A DNA stretch of 64,000 nucleotides, from assembly GCF_029635795.1 (NCBI RefSeq), contig NZ_CP114280.1:3472001-3536000 (forward strand), given 5' to 3'. The notes below the pieces were generated by a model. It saw nothing but the letters and a program-made list of their open reading frames with translations. It did not search any database and had not been told where the DNA came from. Position 1 is the first letter of the stretch. Every line of letters starts with the position of its first letter. This stretch comes from Dickeya lacustris (GTDB taxonomy: Bacteria; Pseudomonadota; Gammaproteobacteria; Enterobacterales; Enterobacteriaceae). The position numbers and the translations under genes were made by a program. This document shows positions 10,033-24,588 of the stretch, in pieces.

Positions 10033-11283
10033 ATGGGAAGCCAAATTGTGAACTGGCGTCAAATCGCTGTGTGTTCGGTTGTGACATTGAGTCTGGCCGG
10101 TTGTGCAAATGATAATAATGCTCCGATCAGCAGCATTGGTGATAACGGCGGAACAAAACGTACTGCCAATACCGGTGCCTATTCACCGCCACCGCGTATT
10201 TCCTCGACGAATAATGTCAGCAGCGGCGTTAGCCGTAGCGCGCCATTACCCATGCCTTCAACTGTGACCAGCTCTCCCGCTACGGATGCCTCGATCACCA
10301 GCCATGAAGGCAAGATAGTTTACAATCGCAGCTACAACAGCATTCCCAAAGGCAGTTATACCGGTAATAGCTATACGGTAAAACGCGGCGACACGCTGTT
10401 CTATATTGCCTGGATTTCGGGTAATGATTACCGCGAATTGGCCCAGCGCAATAACATTGCGGAACCTTACAGTTTGAATGTCGGGCAGACGCTGGCGCTT
10501 GGCAATAACATGAACGCTAATGGTAGTGGCGCAACGCAAGGTATGGCGATAGCCTCTACGCCTTCAACACCGATTATCACGCCGTCAACCCCTGTGATTA
10601 CGCCTGCGCCCACCACGGATACCAGTGCCTCTAGCGGACATATGTTGCCGGAAAATGCCGCGAAAGCGTCAGCAAATGGGCGTATGTTGTCGGCTAATAC
10701 CAGTTCAGGCAGCGGTCATATGTTGCCTGCCAATGCAGCAGCGGCCACCGCGTCGGGCACCACACAAATGCAGACGGCGCAGGTTGATTCTCAACCAACT
10801 AATGCGTATTCTGGAGATTCGGGTAAACAGAATTCGGGTGGCAAAATGCTACCTGCGGCAGGCGCGGCGACAGCGGCTTCTGCTACCGAACCGACGCAGA
10901 CAAACACGGCGATTGCCGGTTGGCGTTGGCCTACAGACGGGAAAGTCATAGATAGTTTCTCAGCCTCAGAGGGGGGAAATAAAGGGATTGATATCGCCGG
11001 CTCACGTGGGCAATCCGTTATCGCTACGGCCTCAGGGCGTGTTGTGTATTCGGGTAACGCGTTACGCGGTTACGGGAATCTGATTATCATCAAACATAAT
11101 GATGATTACCTGAGCGCCTATGCCCATAACGAAACCATGCTGGTCCGGGAACAACAAGAGGTAAAGGCGGGTCAACAAATCGCTACCATGGGTAGCACCG
11201 GAACCAGTTCAGTACGCTTGCATTTTGAAATTCGTTACAAGGGGAAATCCGTAAACCCGCTGCGTTTTCTTCCGCAGCGATAA
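10033..11283 (+). CDS. nlpD: Murein hydrolase activator NlpD (lipoprotein)
   Basis: NlpD is an outer-membrane lipoprotein that activates the amidase AmiC at the septum. It has a signal peptide with lipobox LAGC, a LysM domain (about residues 115-160, starting [14 protein letters not shown]) and a C-terminal LytM/M23 domain (about 305-415) that lacks the full metal-binding set, as in other NlpD proteins. The linker carries three imperfect copies of a [13 protein letters not shown] motif (about residues 200-280). Length is 416 residues. GGGGGAG precedes the ATG. In E. coli the main rpoS promoter lies inside this gene. Confidence 0.96.
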   Translation: MGSQIVNWRQIAVCSVVTLSLAGCANDNNAPISSIGDNGGTKRTANTGAYSPPPRISSTNNVSSGVSRSAPLPMPSTVTSSPATDASITSHEGKIVYNRSYNSIPKGSYTGNSYTVKRGDTLFYIAWISGNDYRELAQRNNIAEPYSLNVGQTLALGNNMNANGSGATQGMAIASTPSTPIITPSTPVITPAPTTDTSASSGHMLPENAAKASANGRMLSANTSSGSGHMLPANAAAATASGTTQMQTAQVDSQPTNAYSGDSGKQNSGGKMLPAAGAATAASATEPTQTNTAIAGWRWPTDGKVIDSFSASEGGNKGIDIAGSRGQSVIATASGRVVYSGNALRGYGNLIIIKHNDDYLSAYAHNETMLVREQQEVKAGQQIATMGSTGTSSVRLHFEIRYKGKSVNPLRFLPQR

Positions 11284-11336
11284 ATCGGGCAGAGTATTTC
11301 GGTATTCTGCCAAGGGATCACGGGTAGGAGCCGCTT

Positions 11337-12329
11337 ATGAGCCAAAATACGCTGAAAGTTAACGAGTTACATGAAGATGCTGAATTCGATGAGAATGGAG
11401 TTGAGGTTTTTGACGACAAAGCGCTAGCAGAGGAAGAAACCAACGAAGGTGACTTACTCGATGATGAGCTACTGTCGCAAGGAACTGCCCAGCGAGTGCT
11501 GGATGCTACTCAGCTCTATCTGGGAGAAATCGGTTATTCGCCTCTACTGACTGCTGAAGAAGAAGTTTATTTCGCCCGTCGAGCACTGCGCGGTGACGTT
11601 TCCTCTCGTCGCCGCATGATCGAGAGTAACCTGCGGCTGGTGGTTAAAATTGCCCGCCGCTACAACAATCGCGGTCTGGCATTGCTGGACTTGATTGAGG
11701 AAGGGAATCTCGGTCTTATCCGCGCGGTTGAGAAGTTTGACCCTGAGCGTGGGTTTCGCTTCTCGACGTATGCGACCTGGTGGATTCGTCAGACCATTGA
11801 ACGGGCCATCATGAATCAGACTCGCACCATCCGTTTGCCTATCCATATTGTAAAAGAGCTCAATGTCTATCTGCGTACCGCTCGTGAGCTGTCGCATAAG
11901 CTTGACCACGAGCCGAGTGCGGAAGAGATAGCGGAAAGGCTGGATAAACCGGTCGATGATGTGAACCGTATGCTGCGCCTGAATGAGCGCATCACCTCGG
12001 TAGATACACCGCTGGGTGGCGATTCGGAAAAAGCGCTACTGGATATTCTGGCCGACGAAAAGGATAACGGCCCGGAAGACACCACGCAAAATAACGATAT
12101 GAAGCAGAATATCGTGAAATGGCTGTTTGAGTTAAATGCCAAGCAGCGGGAAGTGCTGGCGCGTCGGTTCGGTCTGTTAGGTTATGAAGCGGCAACGCTT
12201 GAGGATGTGGGGCGTGAAATTGGTTTGACCCGTGAGCGGGTACGTCAGATTCAGGTAGAAGGATTGCGCCGCCTGCGCGAGATATTACAAATGCAGGGCC
12301 TGGATATCGAAGAGTTGTTCCGTGAATAA
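11337..12329 (+). CDS. rpoS: RNA polymerase sigma factor RpoS (sigma-38)
   Basis: RpoS directs stationary-phase and general stress transcription. The 330-residue protein has region 1.2/2 ([20 protein letters not shown], then region 2 with [19 protein letters not shown]), region 3 and the region 4 helix-turn-helix [19 protein letters not shown]. It follows nlpD by 53 bp. A perfect bidirectional terminator follows, and the next gene, proS, is convergent. Confidence 0.98.
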   Translation: MSQNTLKVNELHEDAEFDENGVEVFDDKALAEEETNEGDLLDDELLSQGTAQRVLDATQLYLGEIGYSPLLTAEEEVYFARRALRGDVSSRRRMIESNLRLVVKIARRYNNRGLALLDLIEEGNLGLIRAVEKFDPERGFRFSTYATWWIRQTIERAIMNQTRTIRLPIHIVKELNVYLRTARELSHKLDHEPSAEEIAERLDKPVDDVNRMLRLNERITSVDTPLGGDSEKALLDILADEKDNGPEDTTQNNDMKQNIVKWLFELNAKQREVLARRFGLLGYEAATLEDVGREIGLTRERVRQIQVEGLRRLREILQMQGLDIEELFRE

Positions 12330-12379
12330 TGCGTGAGTGTAAACCAAACCCGGTTTCTGATGTCGGGTAGCACAAGCGT

Positions 12380-12410
12380 AAAAATGGTGGGATATCCCAC
12401 CATTTTTTAT
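12380..12410. terminator. Bidirectional terminator between rpoS and proS
   Basis: A perfect palindrome centred on GATATC has arms AAAAATGGTGG and CCACCATTTTT, giving a GC-rich stem with A and T tracts on both sides. It can stop rpoS transcription rightward and proS transcription leftward. Confidence 0.9.
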
Positions 12411-12437
12411 GTCTAACGCTTTATTCAGAAGGCGAGT

Positions 12438-14156
12438 TTAGCGTACGCACTGAGATGATAAAAACTCGATGATCTCGCTTGCCTTAATCATCTCTTTTTC
12501 ACCTTTGCGACGATGTTTATATTCAATTTCATCGTTATCAAGGTTTCTGTCGCCAATCACGATGGTATGCGGAATACCGATAAGTTCCATGTCGGCAAAC
12601 ATCACGCCAGGGCGCTCTTTACGGTCATCCAACAGCACATCAATCCCTTTGGCTCTTAACTGCTGATAAATGTTTTCAGCGGCTTCCTGCACGCGGAATG
12701 ACTTGTGCATATTCATCGGCAGAATGGCGACCTGGAATGGTGCGATAGCGTCAGGCCAGATAATGCCGCGATCGTCATAGTTTTGTTCAATCGCAGCGGC
12801 AATGACACGCGTCACCCCAATGCCGTAACATCCCATGGTGATCACCTGATTGCGGCCATCTTCGCCCTGAACGGTGGCTTTCAGCGCTTCGGAGTATTTC
12901 TTACCCAACTGGAAGATATGACCCACTTCAATGCCGCGTTTAATCAGCAAGGTGCCTTTGCCATCCGGGCTGCGGTCGCCTTCGACCACATTGCGAATAT
13001 CTGCCACCTGCGGCAGCGCGACATCACGCTCCCAGTTAATACCAAAGTAATGCTTACCATCGATATTAGCACCGGCGCTGAAATCGCTCATTACTGCGAC
13101 AGTACGGTCAATGATAACGGGAATCGGCAGGTTGACCGGCCCCAGAGAGCCAGGGCCTGCGTTTACCACGGCGCGAATGTCTTCTTCGCTGGCGAACGTG
13201 AGCGGGCTGGCAACCTGTTCCAGTTTTTCTGCTTTCACTTCGTTCAGTTCATGATCGCCGCGTACCAGCAGAGCAACCAGCGCATGGCCGCTCTCTTCGG
13301 TGGCTTTAACCAGCAGTGTCTTGACGGTTTTTTCCACCGGCACGTTGAATTGCTCAACCAACTCGGCGATGGTTTTGGCATTCGGTGTATCCACCAGCGT
13401 CATCGCCTGTGTGGCTGGCGCTCGTTCATGCGCCGGAGCGACAGCTTCGGCCAGCTCAATGTTGGCGGCGTAATCTGACTCGGTAGAGAAAACGATATCA
13501 TCTTCACCACTGCTTGCCAGTACCTGGAATTCGTGTGACGCATTGCCGCCGATAGAGCCGGTATCTGCCTGTACCGGGCGGAAATCGAGATCCATTCGGC
13601 TGAAGATTTTGCTGTAGGCGGCATACATGGCCTCGTACGTCACCTGCAACGATTCCTGAGAGGTATGGAATGAATAAGCATCTTTCATCAGGAATTCACG
13701 GGCGCGCATGACGCCGAAACGCGGGCGTACTTCATCACGGAATTTGGTTTGAATCTGGTAGAAATTCAGCGGCAGCTGTTTATAAGAGCTGATTTCATTA
13801 CGGATAAGGTCGGTGATGACTTCTTCATGCGTTGGGCCGAGCACGAACGGACGTTCGCCACGGTCAACAAAGCGCAGCAACTCCGGGCCGTACTGCTCCC
13901 AGCGGCCGCTTTCCTGCCACAGATCAGCAGGCTGGACAACCGGCATCGAAATTTCGATGGCACCGGCGTTATTCATTTCTTCACGCACGATGTTTTCGAC
14001 TTTCTTCAGTACCCGTAATCCGGTAGGGAGCCAGGTATAAAGGCCGGAGGCCAGTTTACGAATCATCCCGGCGCGTAACATCAGTTGATGACTGATGACT
14101 TCGGCATCGGCAGGCGTCTCCTTGAGCGTGGAGAGCATATATTGACTTGTACGCAT
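12438..14156 (-). CDS. proS: Prolyl-tRNA synthetase
   Basis: ProS charges tRNA-Pro. It is a class II enzyme of the bacterial long type: motif 1 near the N-terminus (after [19 protein letters not shown]), motif 2 ([20 protein letters not shown]), an editing insertion domain in the middle (about residues 225-390) and motif 3 ([17 protein letters not shown]). The length of 572 residues equals E. coli ProS. In E. coli proS is not near rpoS, so the rpoS/proS junction marks a rearrangement relative to that genome, while proS-trmO-rcsF-metQIN is conserved. Confidence 0.98.
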   Translation of the reverse strand: MRTSQYMLSTLKETPADAEVISHQLMLRAGMIRKLASGLYTWLPTGLRVLKKVENIVREEMNNAGAIEISMPVVQPADLWQESGRWEQYGPELLRFVDRGERPFVLGPTHEEVITDLIRNEISSYKQLPLNFYQIQTKFRDEVRPRFGVMRAREFLMKDAYSFHTSQESLQVTYEAMYAAYSKIFSRMDLDFRPVQADTGSIGGNASHEFQVLASSGEDDIVFSTESDYAANIELAEAVAPAHERAPATQAMTLVDTPNAKTIAELVEQFNVPVEKTVKTLLVKATEESGHALVALLVRGDHELNEVKAEKLEQVASPLTFASEEDIRAVVNAGPGSLGPVNLPIPVIIDRTVAVMSDFSAGANIDGKHYFGINWERDVALPQVADIRNVVEGDRSPDGKGTLLIKRGIEVGHIFQLGKKYSEALKATVQGEDGRNQVITMGCYGIGVTRVIAAAIEQNYDDRGIIWPDAIAPFQVAILPMNMHKSFRVQEAAENIYQQLRAKGIDVLLDDRKERPGVMFADMELIGIPHTIVIGDRNLDNDEIEYKHRRKGEKEMIKASEIIEFLSSQCVR

Positions 14157-14273
14157 GGTGATTGAGTTCCGTCAGAACAAAGAAATCGCATTTGCCACGT
14201 CAGTGGCTAAGGCAGAAAAAAGTGGTTTAGTTTACCAGTGCTGGCGGCTCCTCAAAAGCTGCCGCCACATTTT

Positions 14274-14981
14274 TTAGCCCGGATTCAGGCTGATGACGTT
14301 CGTACACCCTGCTATCACTTGCCAGCGCACATTGAATTCCAGCAGGCGCGCGGCATAAATTTTGTCGTCATCGTTATTTTTACGATAAGCCGGACGCGGG
14401 TCTTGGGCTAACACCTGGGTAATAAAACGCCGTAAATTCGGGTAGTGGTGCTGGTACTGCGCTAATTGCTGTTCTGCCAGTGGGGAGAACATAACCGGCA
14501 TATCCGCATCGGGTGCGTGTTGTGCGAAACCGGCGCTCGCCTGTGGGTGACTTTCGGCGAAGGGAAGATAGGGTTTGATATCAACCACAGGGGTGCCGTC
14601 AACCAAATCCAGACTGCCCAGCTTCAGGATGACGCTTTCTCGGGTTATCTCAACGGCGTGCAACTCGACCAGCGACATGCCAATCGGGTTGGGGCGAAAT
14701 GTCGAACGGGTAGCAAACACACCCATACGGGCGTTACCACCTAACCGTGGGGGCCTGACGGTTGGCCGCCATCCACCGTCTGCGGTTTGGTGGAAAATAA
14801 ACAGCAGCCAAAGGTGGCTGAATGCCTCAATACCGCGCAACGCATCTGGCTGGTTGAATGGCGGGAGAAGGTGTAGCTCACCACCGCCATCCTGAATCAA
14901 CCCAGGTTGCCGAGGAACGGCAAATTTTTCTTTGTAGGGTGATCGAATAATGCCTATCTGCTGAAAACAAAAAGAGGTCAT
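14274..14981 (-). CDS. trmO: tRNA (adenine(37)-N6)-methyltransferase TrmO
   Basis: TrmO (formerly YaeB/TsaA) methylates the t6A37 modification in tRNA-Thr using SAM. The conserved segments FSHLWLLFIFHQ, RPPRLGGN, GVFATRSTFRPNPIGMS and GSLDLVDGTPVVDIKPYLP are all present. The start at 14981 gives 235 residues beginning MTSFCFQQIGIIRSPYKEK, as in E. coli; a longer frame from 15032 adds 17 residues overlapping rcsF. The start overlaps the rcsF stop by 4 bp, so the two are co-translated. Confidence 0.96.
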   Translation of the reverse strand: MTSFCFQQIGIIRSPYKEKFAVPRQPGLIQDGGGELHLLPPFNQPDALRGIEAFSHLWLLFIFHQTADGGWRPTVRPPRLGGNARMGVFATRSTFRPNPIGMSLVELHAVEITRESVILKLGSLDLVDGTPVVDIKPYLPFAESHPQASAGFAQHAPDADMPVMFSPLAEQQLAQYQHHYPNLRRFITQVLAQDPRPAYRKNNDDDKIYAARLLEFNVRWQVIAGCTNVISLNPG

Positions 14982-15388
14982 TGTGCTGAAACTTTTAGCG
15001 CAGTGCCTTGGCAAACCGCCTGGCGATAGCATCCGGCAACGTTACTGACAATCTGGCAATCGTGTAATAACACCGCATTGGCTTTCATCGTTGTGGCGCG
15101 GGTTTGCATTTTCCGACGGGCAGACGGAATACTGGGCGGCGTATCTTGTGCACTGGACTGGCATGATGAGCCGGACACTTCCCCTAAATCGCGAAACGGT
15201 TTACCCACCAACTCTTCTGCACTTTTATACAAAACAGCCGGTGCCGGATGCGTAACCGGTTTTACCGGTTTTGGCGCAGGTTCCACGGTTATCGGTGGCT
15301 GTGGTTGCGGTACGGGCTCGACGGGTTTATGCATCAAAGAACATCCTGTTAGTGATGCAGCCAATAGCAGAACAGGTACAGCACGCAT
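14978..15388 (-). CDS. rcsF: Outer-membrane stress sensor lipoprotein RcsF
   Basis: RcsF senses envelope damage and activates the Rcs phosphorelay. The signal peptide ends in lipobox LTGC, followed by a Pro-rich linker (about residues 20-50) and a compact domain with four cysteines that form two disulfides, including VSGSSCQSS and CYRQAVC. The 136-residue length is normal. Confidence 0.96.
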   Translation of the reverse strand: MRAVPVLLLAASLTGCSLMHKPVEPVPQPQPPITVEPAPKPVKPVTHPAPAVLYKSAEELVGKPFRDLGEVSGSSCQSSAQDTPPSIPSARRKMQTRATTMKANAVLLHDCQIVSNVAGCYRQAVCQGTALKVSAQ

Positions 15389-15439
15389 AAATTTTCCTCT
15401 GGCTTGGATAAAGTGCGGTTATTGAATCAAGCAATACAA

Positions 15440-15475
15440 AAAATAACAAGACGGGCAGATACCCGTCTTGTCGTT
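15440..15475 (-). terminator. Rho-independent terminator of metNIQ
   Basis: A perfect 10-bp stem, ACAAGACGGG/CCCGTCTTGT (15446-15455, 15462-15471), with a 6-nt loop lies just beyond the metQ stop. On the minus strand it is followed by TTATTTTTTG. Confidence 0.88.
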
Positions 15476-15500
15476 GTTTTTGCAACACCAGCCAGTGGCT

Positions 15501-16316
15501 TTACCAGCCTTTGACTGCACCGCCATTAAACACTTTCTGTGCAGCCTGGTTCACTTCGTCGGATTGATACGCTTTCACGAATTTCTTCACGTTTTCCGCA
15601 TCTTTATTATCTTCGCGAGCAACCAGCAGGTTCACATACGGCGATTCTTTATTTTCAACAAACAGGCCGTCTTTGGCAGGCGTGAGGTTAATCTGGCTGG
15701 CATAGGTGGTGTTGATAATCGCCAGTGCTATCTGGTCATCATCCAGTGAGCGCGGCAACTGCGGTGCTTCCAGCTCAACCAGCTTCAGGCCTTTCGGGTT
15801 TTCGGTGATATCCAGTGCAGTAGGCAGCAGGCCAACATTGTCTTTCAGTTTAATCAGCCCTACTTTTTGCAGCAGTAACAGCGAACGGCCCAGGTTGGTC
15901 GGATCGTTCGGTAACGCTATCTGAGCGCCATTTTGCAAGGCATCAAGGGATTTGATTTTTTTTGAATAGCCCGCGATAGGGTAGACAAAAGTGTTGCCAA
16001 CAGAGACCAGTTTATAGCCACGATCTTTAATTTGCTGATCAAGATAAGGTTTATGCTGGAAGGCGTTCAGGTCGATATCGCCTTTGCTCAACGCTTCGTT
16101 GGGCAGAACGTAGTCATTAAACGTCACCAGTTCAACATCCAGACCATATTTCTCTTTAGCCACTTTCTGGGCTGCTTCGGCGACCTGCTGTTCTGCGCCG
16201 ACAATCACACCAACTTTGATGTGATTCGGGTTCTTCTGTTCCTGACCGCAGCCAGCCAATGCCAGTGCACCAATCAGCGCACCTACTGCCGCAAGAGATT
16301 TCAGTTTAATTGCCAT
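15501..16316 (-). CDS. metQ: D-methionine-binding lipoprotein MetQ
   Basis: MetQ is the substrate-binding protein of the MetNIQ methionine importer. From the ATG at 16316, preceded by GAGGTAGG, the protein is 271 residues with lipobox LAGC and the NlpA-family signature beginning HIKVGVIVGAEQQVAE. A longer frame from 16415 has no ribosome site and would bury the signal peptide. It is the last gene of metN-metI-metQ. Confidence 0.96.
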   Translation of the reverse strand: MAIKLKSLAAVGALIGALALAGCGQEQKNPNHIKVGVIVGAEQQVAEAAQKVAKEKYGLDVELVTFNDYVLPNEALSKGDIDLNAFQHKPYLDQQIKDRGYKLVSVGNTFVYPIAGYSKKIKSLDALQNGAQIALPNDPTNLGRSLLLLQKVGLIKLKDNVGLLPTALDITENPKGLKLVELEAPQLPRSLDDDQIALAIINTTYASQINLTPAKDGLFVENKESPYVNLLVAREDNKDAENVKKFVKAYQSDEVNQAAQKVFNGGAVKGW

Positions 16317-16377
16317 TTTCCTACCTCTTTTTAAACGTTTTAACCTGCACTGAGAAAATAGATACGTTATCACGACA

Positions 16378-17031
16378 TCATTTATGCGTGACGGCACGTA
16401 CCGCTCTGTCACCAATCAATTGAATCAGATAAACCAATAAAACCAGTAAAATCAACACGGTATTCATAACTACCGCGTTATAGCCAACATACCCGTACTG
16501 ATAACCAATTTGGCCAAGGCCACCAGCACCGACGGCTCCCCCCATCGCGGAATAACCGACCAGCGTAATCAATGTGATGGTGGCGGCATTAATCAGCCCG
16601 GGGAGCGCTTCTGGCAGAAGGATTTTGAGAACGATTTGCAGCGGGGTCGCGCCCATCGCGCGTGCGGCTTCTATCAGGCCAGATGGAATTTCCAGCAGGG
16701 CATTTTCTACCATGCGCGCAATAAACGGTGCAGCGCCTACGGTTAACGGCACAATGGCAGCCTGCAAGCCAATTGCAGTACCGACGATGATGCGGGTAAA
16801 TGGAATCATCCATACCAATAAGATAATGAACGGTATCGACCGGAAAATATTCACCAGCGCAGAGATGCTGCGATAAAGCTTCGGGTTCTCGATAATCTGC
16901 CCTGGACGGGTAACGTAGAGCATCACGCCAATCGGCAAACCCAGTACAAAACCAAAAAAGCCGGACACTAACGTCATCACAACGGTTTCCCAAACGCCGC
17001 GTGCCATTAACCACATCATGGCTTCAGACAT
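16378..17031 (-). CDS. metI: Methionine ABC transporter permease MetI
   Basis: MetI is the membrane subunit of the methionine importer. Its 217 residues contain about five hydrophobic segments and the permease EAA-type loop ([25 protein letters not shown]) that contacts MetN. It overlaps the metN stop by 8 bp. Confidence 0.97.
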   Translation of the reverse strand: MSEAMMWLMARGVWETVVMTLVSGFFGFVLGLPIGVMLYVTRPGQIIENPKLYRSISALVNIFRSIPFIILLVWMIPFTRIIVGTAIGLQAAIVPLTVGAAPFIARMVENALLEIPSGLIEAARAMGATPLQIVLKILLPEALPGLINAATITLITLVGYSAMGGAVGAGGLGQIGYQYGYVGYNAVVMNTVLILLVLLVYLIQLIGDRAVRAVTHK

Positions 17032-18055
17032 AACCTAGTACCTCAATATTCACATGATGTTGCTGCAAAAACGCGATCGCAGCTTGAATGTCTGGCTCCT
17101 GACCGTGCATCTCCGCCAGCATGATGCCGAATTTTACGCCACCTGCGTAATCCATCTGCGCACTGATAATGTTGTTATTGACGTTAAAGTTTCTGGCCAC
17201 CTCAGATAATAGCGGCGCATCGACTGACTGACCGGTAAATTCCAGACGTAACAGCGGTACGCTGCCGTCGCGTCGCGTGGCGGACAGGCGTTGCTGGTAG
17301 TCGTCAGGAATATCCAAATGCAGCGTAGATTGAATAAATTTTTGTGCTAATGGCGTTTTCGGGTGAGAGAACACTTCGCTGACCGTGTCTTGCTCAATCA
17401 ATTTGCCATCACTGATAACCGCTACCTGATCGCAAATGCGCTTTACCACATCCATTTCATGGGTGATGAGTAGGATAGTCAACCCAAGGCGGCGGTTGAT
17501 GTCCTTTAACAACTCCAGAATCGAGCGGGTTGTGGCAGGGTCAAGCGCGCTGGTGGCCTCATCACACAGCAACACTTTCGGATTACTCGCCAGAGCACGT
17601 GCTATTGCAACGCGCTGTTTTTGCCCACCGGACAAATTTGCCGGATAAGCATCATGTTTTTCTGACAGCCCGACCAGCGCCAGCAATTCCTGAACACGTC
17701 TGGTCAACTCCTCGCGCGGCGTATTGTCAAGCTCCAGTGGCAGCGCCACATTGCCAAAAACCGTGCGTGAAGCAAGTAAGTTGAAGTGCTGGAAAATCAT
17801 ACCCATTTGACGGCGTGTCCGAGTGAGTTGCCTTTCAGATAAGCTCATCAGGTCTTGCCCATCAATCAGCACTTTACCTTTCGTCGGCCTTTCCAGCAGG
17901 TTCACACAGCGAATCAGTGTGCTTTTACCTGCGCCCGATGCGCCAATCACACCATAGATTTGGCCTGCGGGAACACGAAGGGTGACATCATCCAGAGCGG
18001 TGACAATGCGCCCTTTTTGTTGAAAAATCTTTGTAATATTAATGAGTTCAATCAT
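17024..18055 (-). CDS. metN: Methionine ABC transporter ATP-binding protein MetN
   Basis: MetN powers methionine import. Walker A is GASGAGKST (about residues 38-46), the signature LSGGQKQR and Walker [14 protein letters not shown] follow, and a C-terminal regulatory domain (about residues 265-343) binds methionine for transinhibition in E. coli. It is 343 residues, the E. coli length. Two MetJ boxes lie upstream. Confidence 0.97.
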   Translation of the reverse strand: MIELINITKIFQQKGRIVTALDDVTLRVPAGQIYGVIGASGAGKSTLIRCVNLLERPTKGKVLIDGQDLMSLSERQLTRTRRQMGMIFQHFNLLASRTVFGNVALPLELDNTPREELTRRVQELLALVGLSEKHDAYPANLSGGQKQRVAIARALASNPKVLLCDEATSALDPATTRSILELLKDINRRLGLTILLITHEMDVVKRICDQVAVISDGKLIEQDTVSEVFSHPKTPLAQKFIQSTLHLDIPDDYQQRLSATRRDGSVPLLRLEFTGQSVDAPLLSEVARNFNVNNNIISAQMDYAGGVKFGIMLAEMHGQEPDIQAAIAFLQQHHVNIEVLGYV

Positions 18056-18126
18056 AAGTTTTATCGAAAATAGCCGTGGCCGTATAAGAAAGTATGATAC
18101 TTAGGCCTGATTATGTAGGGATGTTA

Positions 18127-18142
18127 AGGCGTCTAGACGTCT
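18127..18142 (-). promoter_or_regulatory. Two tandem MetJ boxes upstream of metN
   Basis: Adjacent 8-bp units AGGCGTCT (18127-18134, one mismatch) and AGACGTCT (18135-18142, perfect) match the MetJ repressor consensus. They sit 72-87 bp upstream of the metN start. A third weak unit may follow at 18143-18150. This predicts methionine/SAM repression of metNIQ. Confidence 0.88.
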
Positions 18143-18234
18143 AAGTCAATCAAGAACCCGTCGGGTGTAACATTCTCTCTGTGAAATAAAACATGCGATA
18201 CTAGGGCAAATTTAGGCATCAGGAGTAGAAGGTT

Positions 18235-18810
18235 GTGACAAGTCTTGTTCCAGCAGTATTTCTCGACCGTGACGGTACAATTAATGTCGATCATGGTTAT
18301 GTCCATGAAATCGATCGTTTTCAGTTTATTGATGGCGTTATTGATGCACTGATCGAATTAAAGAAAATGGGCTATGCCTTAGTGGTGGTAACGAACCAGT
18401 CTGGTATTGCGCGCGGTAAGTTTAGCGAGGCGCAGTTCGAAACCTTGACTGAGTGGATGGACTGGTCGCTGGCTGACCGGGGTGTGGATTTAGACGGTAT
18501 CTATTATTGTCCACATCACCCTGAAGCGGTTAATGATGACTATCGCCAGCAGTGCAATTGCCGTAAACCCGAGCCTGGCATGCTACTCGATGCTGAACGT
18601 TATCTACATATAGATATGGCTTCATCTTATATGGTGGGTGATAAAGCCGAAGATATGCAGGCTGCAAAAGCTGCGGGAGTGGGCACGAAAGTATTGGTCA
18701 GAACTGGAAAACCGGTGACAGAAGAGGGTGAGAAAGTGGCTGACTGGGTGATTGATAGCCTGACAATGCTACCAGAACTGATAAAAAAGCGTGATAAGCA
18801 ATCAATGTGA
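18235..18810 (+). CDS. gmhB: D-glycero-beta-D-manno-heptose 1,7-bisphosphate 7-phosphatase
   Basis: GmhB removes the 7-phosphate in ADP-heptose synthesis for the LPS inner core. HAD motif I is FLDRDGTIN (residues 9-17), motif II VVTNQSG, and the family zinc ligands occur in CPHHPEAV and CNCRKP. Its 191 residues match E. coli. The start is GTG 18235 behind AGGAG/GAAGG. It reads away from metN and directly into the rRNA operon, as E. coli gmhB does with rrnH. Confidence 0.95.
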   Translation: MTSLVPAVFLDRDGTINVDHGYVHEIDRFQFIDGVIDALIELKKMGYALVVVTNQSGIARGKFSEAQFETLTEWMDWSLADRGVDLDGIYYCPHHPEAVNDDYRQQCNCRKPEPGMLLDAERYLHIDMASSYMVGDKAEDMQAAKAAGVGTKVLVRTGKPVTEEGEKVADWVIDSLTMLPELIKKRDKQSM

Positions 18811-18825
18811 TGCAAAAATGTGCGG

Positions 18826-18975
18826 TCGGTAATTTTTTTGCAATTAGGGCTTGTCAGGCCGCAGGAAGTCCCTATAATGCGCCTCCACTGACACGGCAAC
18901 AGCGGCAACGCAATGCGGTGTCAGCGAAGAAGAAACGAAAATAAACGTTGACTCTTCATGAGGAAAGCGTAGTAT
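18826..18975 (+). promoter_or_regulatory. rRNA operon promoters P1 and P2
   Basis: P1: -35 TTGTCA (18851-18856), 16-bp spacer, -10 TATAAT (18873-18878), then a GCGCC discriminator typical of stringently controlled rRNA promoters; an A/T-rich UP-like element lies upstream (about 18826-18846). P2: -35 TTGACT (18948-18953), 16-bp spacer, -10 TAGTAT (18970-18975), matching the arrangement of E. coli rrn P2. Confidence 0.88.
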
Positions 18976-19012
18976 ACGCCACCTCGCGACAGCAGGCTCA
19001 GGCCGGTCGCAC

Positions 19013-19024
19013 TGCTCTTTAACA
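19013..19024 (+). promoter_or_regulatory. boxA antitermination element in the rRNA leader
   Basis: TGCTCTTTAACA matches the rrn boxA, where the Nus factors load to prevent Rho termination. A second copy, TGCTCTTTAACAA, lies at about 20960-20972 in the 16S-23S spacer, the usual second boxA. Confidence 0.85.
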
Positions 19025-19170
19025 ATTAATCAGACAATCTGTGTGGGCACTCGCAGGACACTTCGCAAAAACTTTTGTGAAAGTCTTGAAGAGTGTGACA
19101 ACAGTTAATTCATTACGAATAAACAGTAAATTCTTTGAGCACGTTTTCTTCGGAAAACACAATCAAACTT

Positions 19171-20710
<1,540 letters not shown>

Positions 20711-20795
20711 CCGAGTGAAGAGCCTGCGTGGTGTCCACACAGATTGTCTGATGAAGTAAAAGAGTCAAAAGCGTCTTGCGAAGCTGACAAGAGAT

Positions 20796-20871
20796 GTCCC
20801 CTTCGTCTAGAGGCCCAGGACACCGCCCTTTCACGGCGGTAACAGGGGTTCGAATCCCCTAGGGGACGCCA
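20796..20871 (+). tRNA. gltT: tRNA-Glu (anticodon UUC)
   Basis: A 76-base tRNA with a 7-bp acceptor stem (GTCCCCT/AGGGGAC), anticodon TTC at 20830-20832 in the loop CTTTCAC, GGTTCGAAT in the T arm, and encoded CCA. As far as I can recall it is identical to the E. coli spacer tRNA-Glu. It lies in the 16S-23S spacer and is processed from the rRNA transcript. The rest of the spacer (20872-21074) holds boxA and processing stems only. Confidence 0.99.
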
Positions 20872-21074
20872 ATGACAAGACAGGTGAGTGAAAGTCACGG
20901 TCAGGGATATCCCGAAGATAACCTAAAGCTGATTAGAGATAGTCAGGTTTACGTTATCTTGCTCTTTAACAATCGGGAACAAGCTTAAAATTGAAACGAC
21001 AGCATGTGTATGCGAATGCATGTGTTGTTCGAGTCTCTCAAAAACTTGCACCCCGAAACACTTTCGGGTTGTGA

Positions 21075-23983
<2,909 letters not shown>

Positions 23984-24101
23984 ACAACACCGAAGGTGTT
24001 TTGGTGAGAGACGCAGAGAATAGATTCAGCTTGTTCAGAGATTGGTTCGGGTGGTTATGTGGAAGTGAGAGCGGAGCATAACGGCCGGAATAAAAAGAAT
24101 T

Positions 24102-24221
24102 TGCCTGGCGGCGACAGCGCGGTGGTCCCACCTGACCCCATGCCGAACTCAGAAGTGAAACGCCGTAGCGCCGATGGTAGTGTGGGGTCTCCCCATGCGA
24201 GAGTAGGGAACTGCCAGGCAT
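24102..24221 (+). rRNA. rrf: 5S ribosomal RNA
   Basis: A 120-base gene starting TGCCTGGCGGCGACAGCGCG and ending CTGCCAGGCAT; the two ends pair to form helix I. Loop sequence CCATGCCGAACTCAGAAGTG is the canonical 5S segment. Confidence 0.98.
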
Positions 24222-24233
24222 TAAATAAGGCGA

Positions 24234-24266
24234 AGGGCCCGGTCGAAAGACCGGGCCTTTTGTTTT
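24234..24266 (+). terminator. Rho-independent terminator of the rRNA operon
   Basis: A perfect GGCCCGGTC/GACCGGGCC stem capped by a GAAA tetraloop is followed by TTTTGTTTT, 13 bp after the 5S gene. Confidence 0.93.
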
Positions 24267-24498
24267 GGGTGCGGTTTATGCGGGGGTGGGGCAATGGGGG
24301 CCCGGCACGCTGTATGTATGCTGCACCGTAACACACGGTCAGGCATGAAACCACGCGCCCTGTGCTGACACCCCGCTCGCTTGTCTCGCCCGGTGCTATC
24401 GAAACACCAACCCATCATTGCTCAGAAGCAGATGGTTGGGGGACGCAAAGCTTGCCAGAGCCGCCCCTGACCTGTGCCTGAACCATCTACCGTTTGTT

Positions 24499-24533
24499 AA
24501 AGCCGGTCTATTGGGTTTCAGACCGGCTTTTGT
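24499..24533. terminator. Isolated hairpin terminator in the gap after the rRNA operon
   Basis: AGCCGGTC/GACCGGCT (24501-24508, 24521-24528) with a 12-nt loop is followed by TTTGTGT rightward and by TTAACAAA leftward. It could stop read-through from either side. The rest of 24267-24588 has no recognisable gene. Confidence 0.6.
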
Positions 24534-24588
24534 GTCACCCTTGCAGAAACCTTATCAATACGTCAGTTTGCGTTGGGCTGAATGCCCT

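Noticed and set aside
12705..13478. 257-codon frame on the plus strand opposite proS
   Set aside because: It is antisense to the conserved core of proS and shows no family features; the G+C-rich complement keeps it open.
18056..18234. SAM riboswitch upstream of metN
   Set aside because: The gap is short and carries clear MetJ boxes, the normal enterobacterial control; no riboswitch-like structure is evident.
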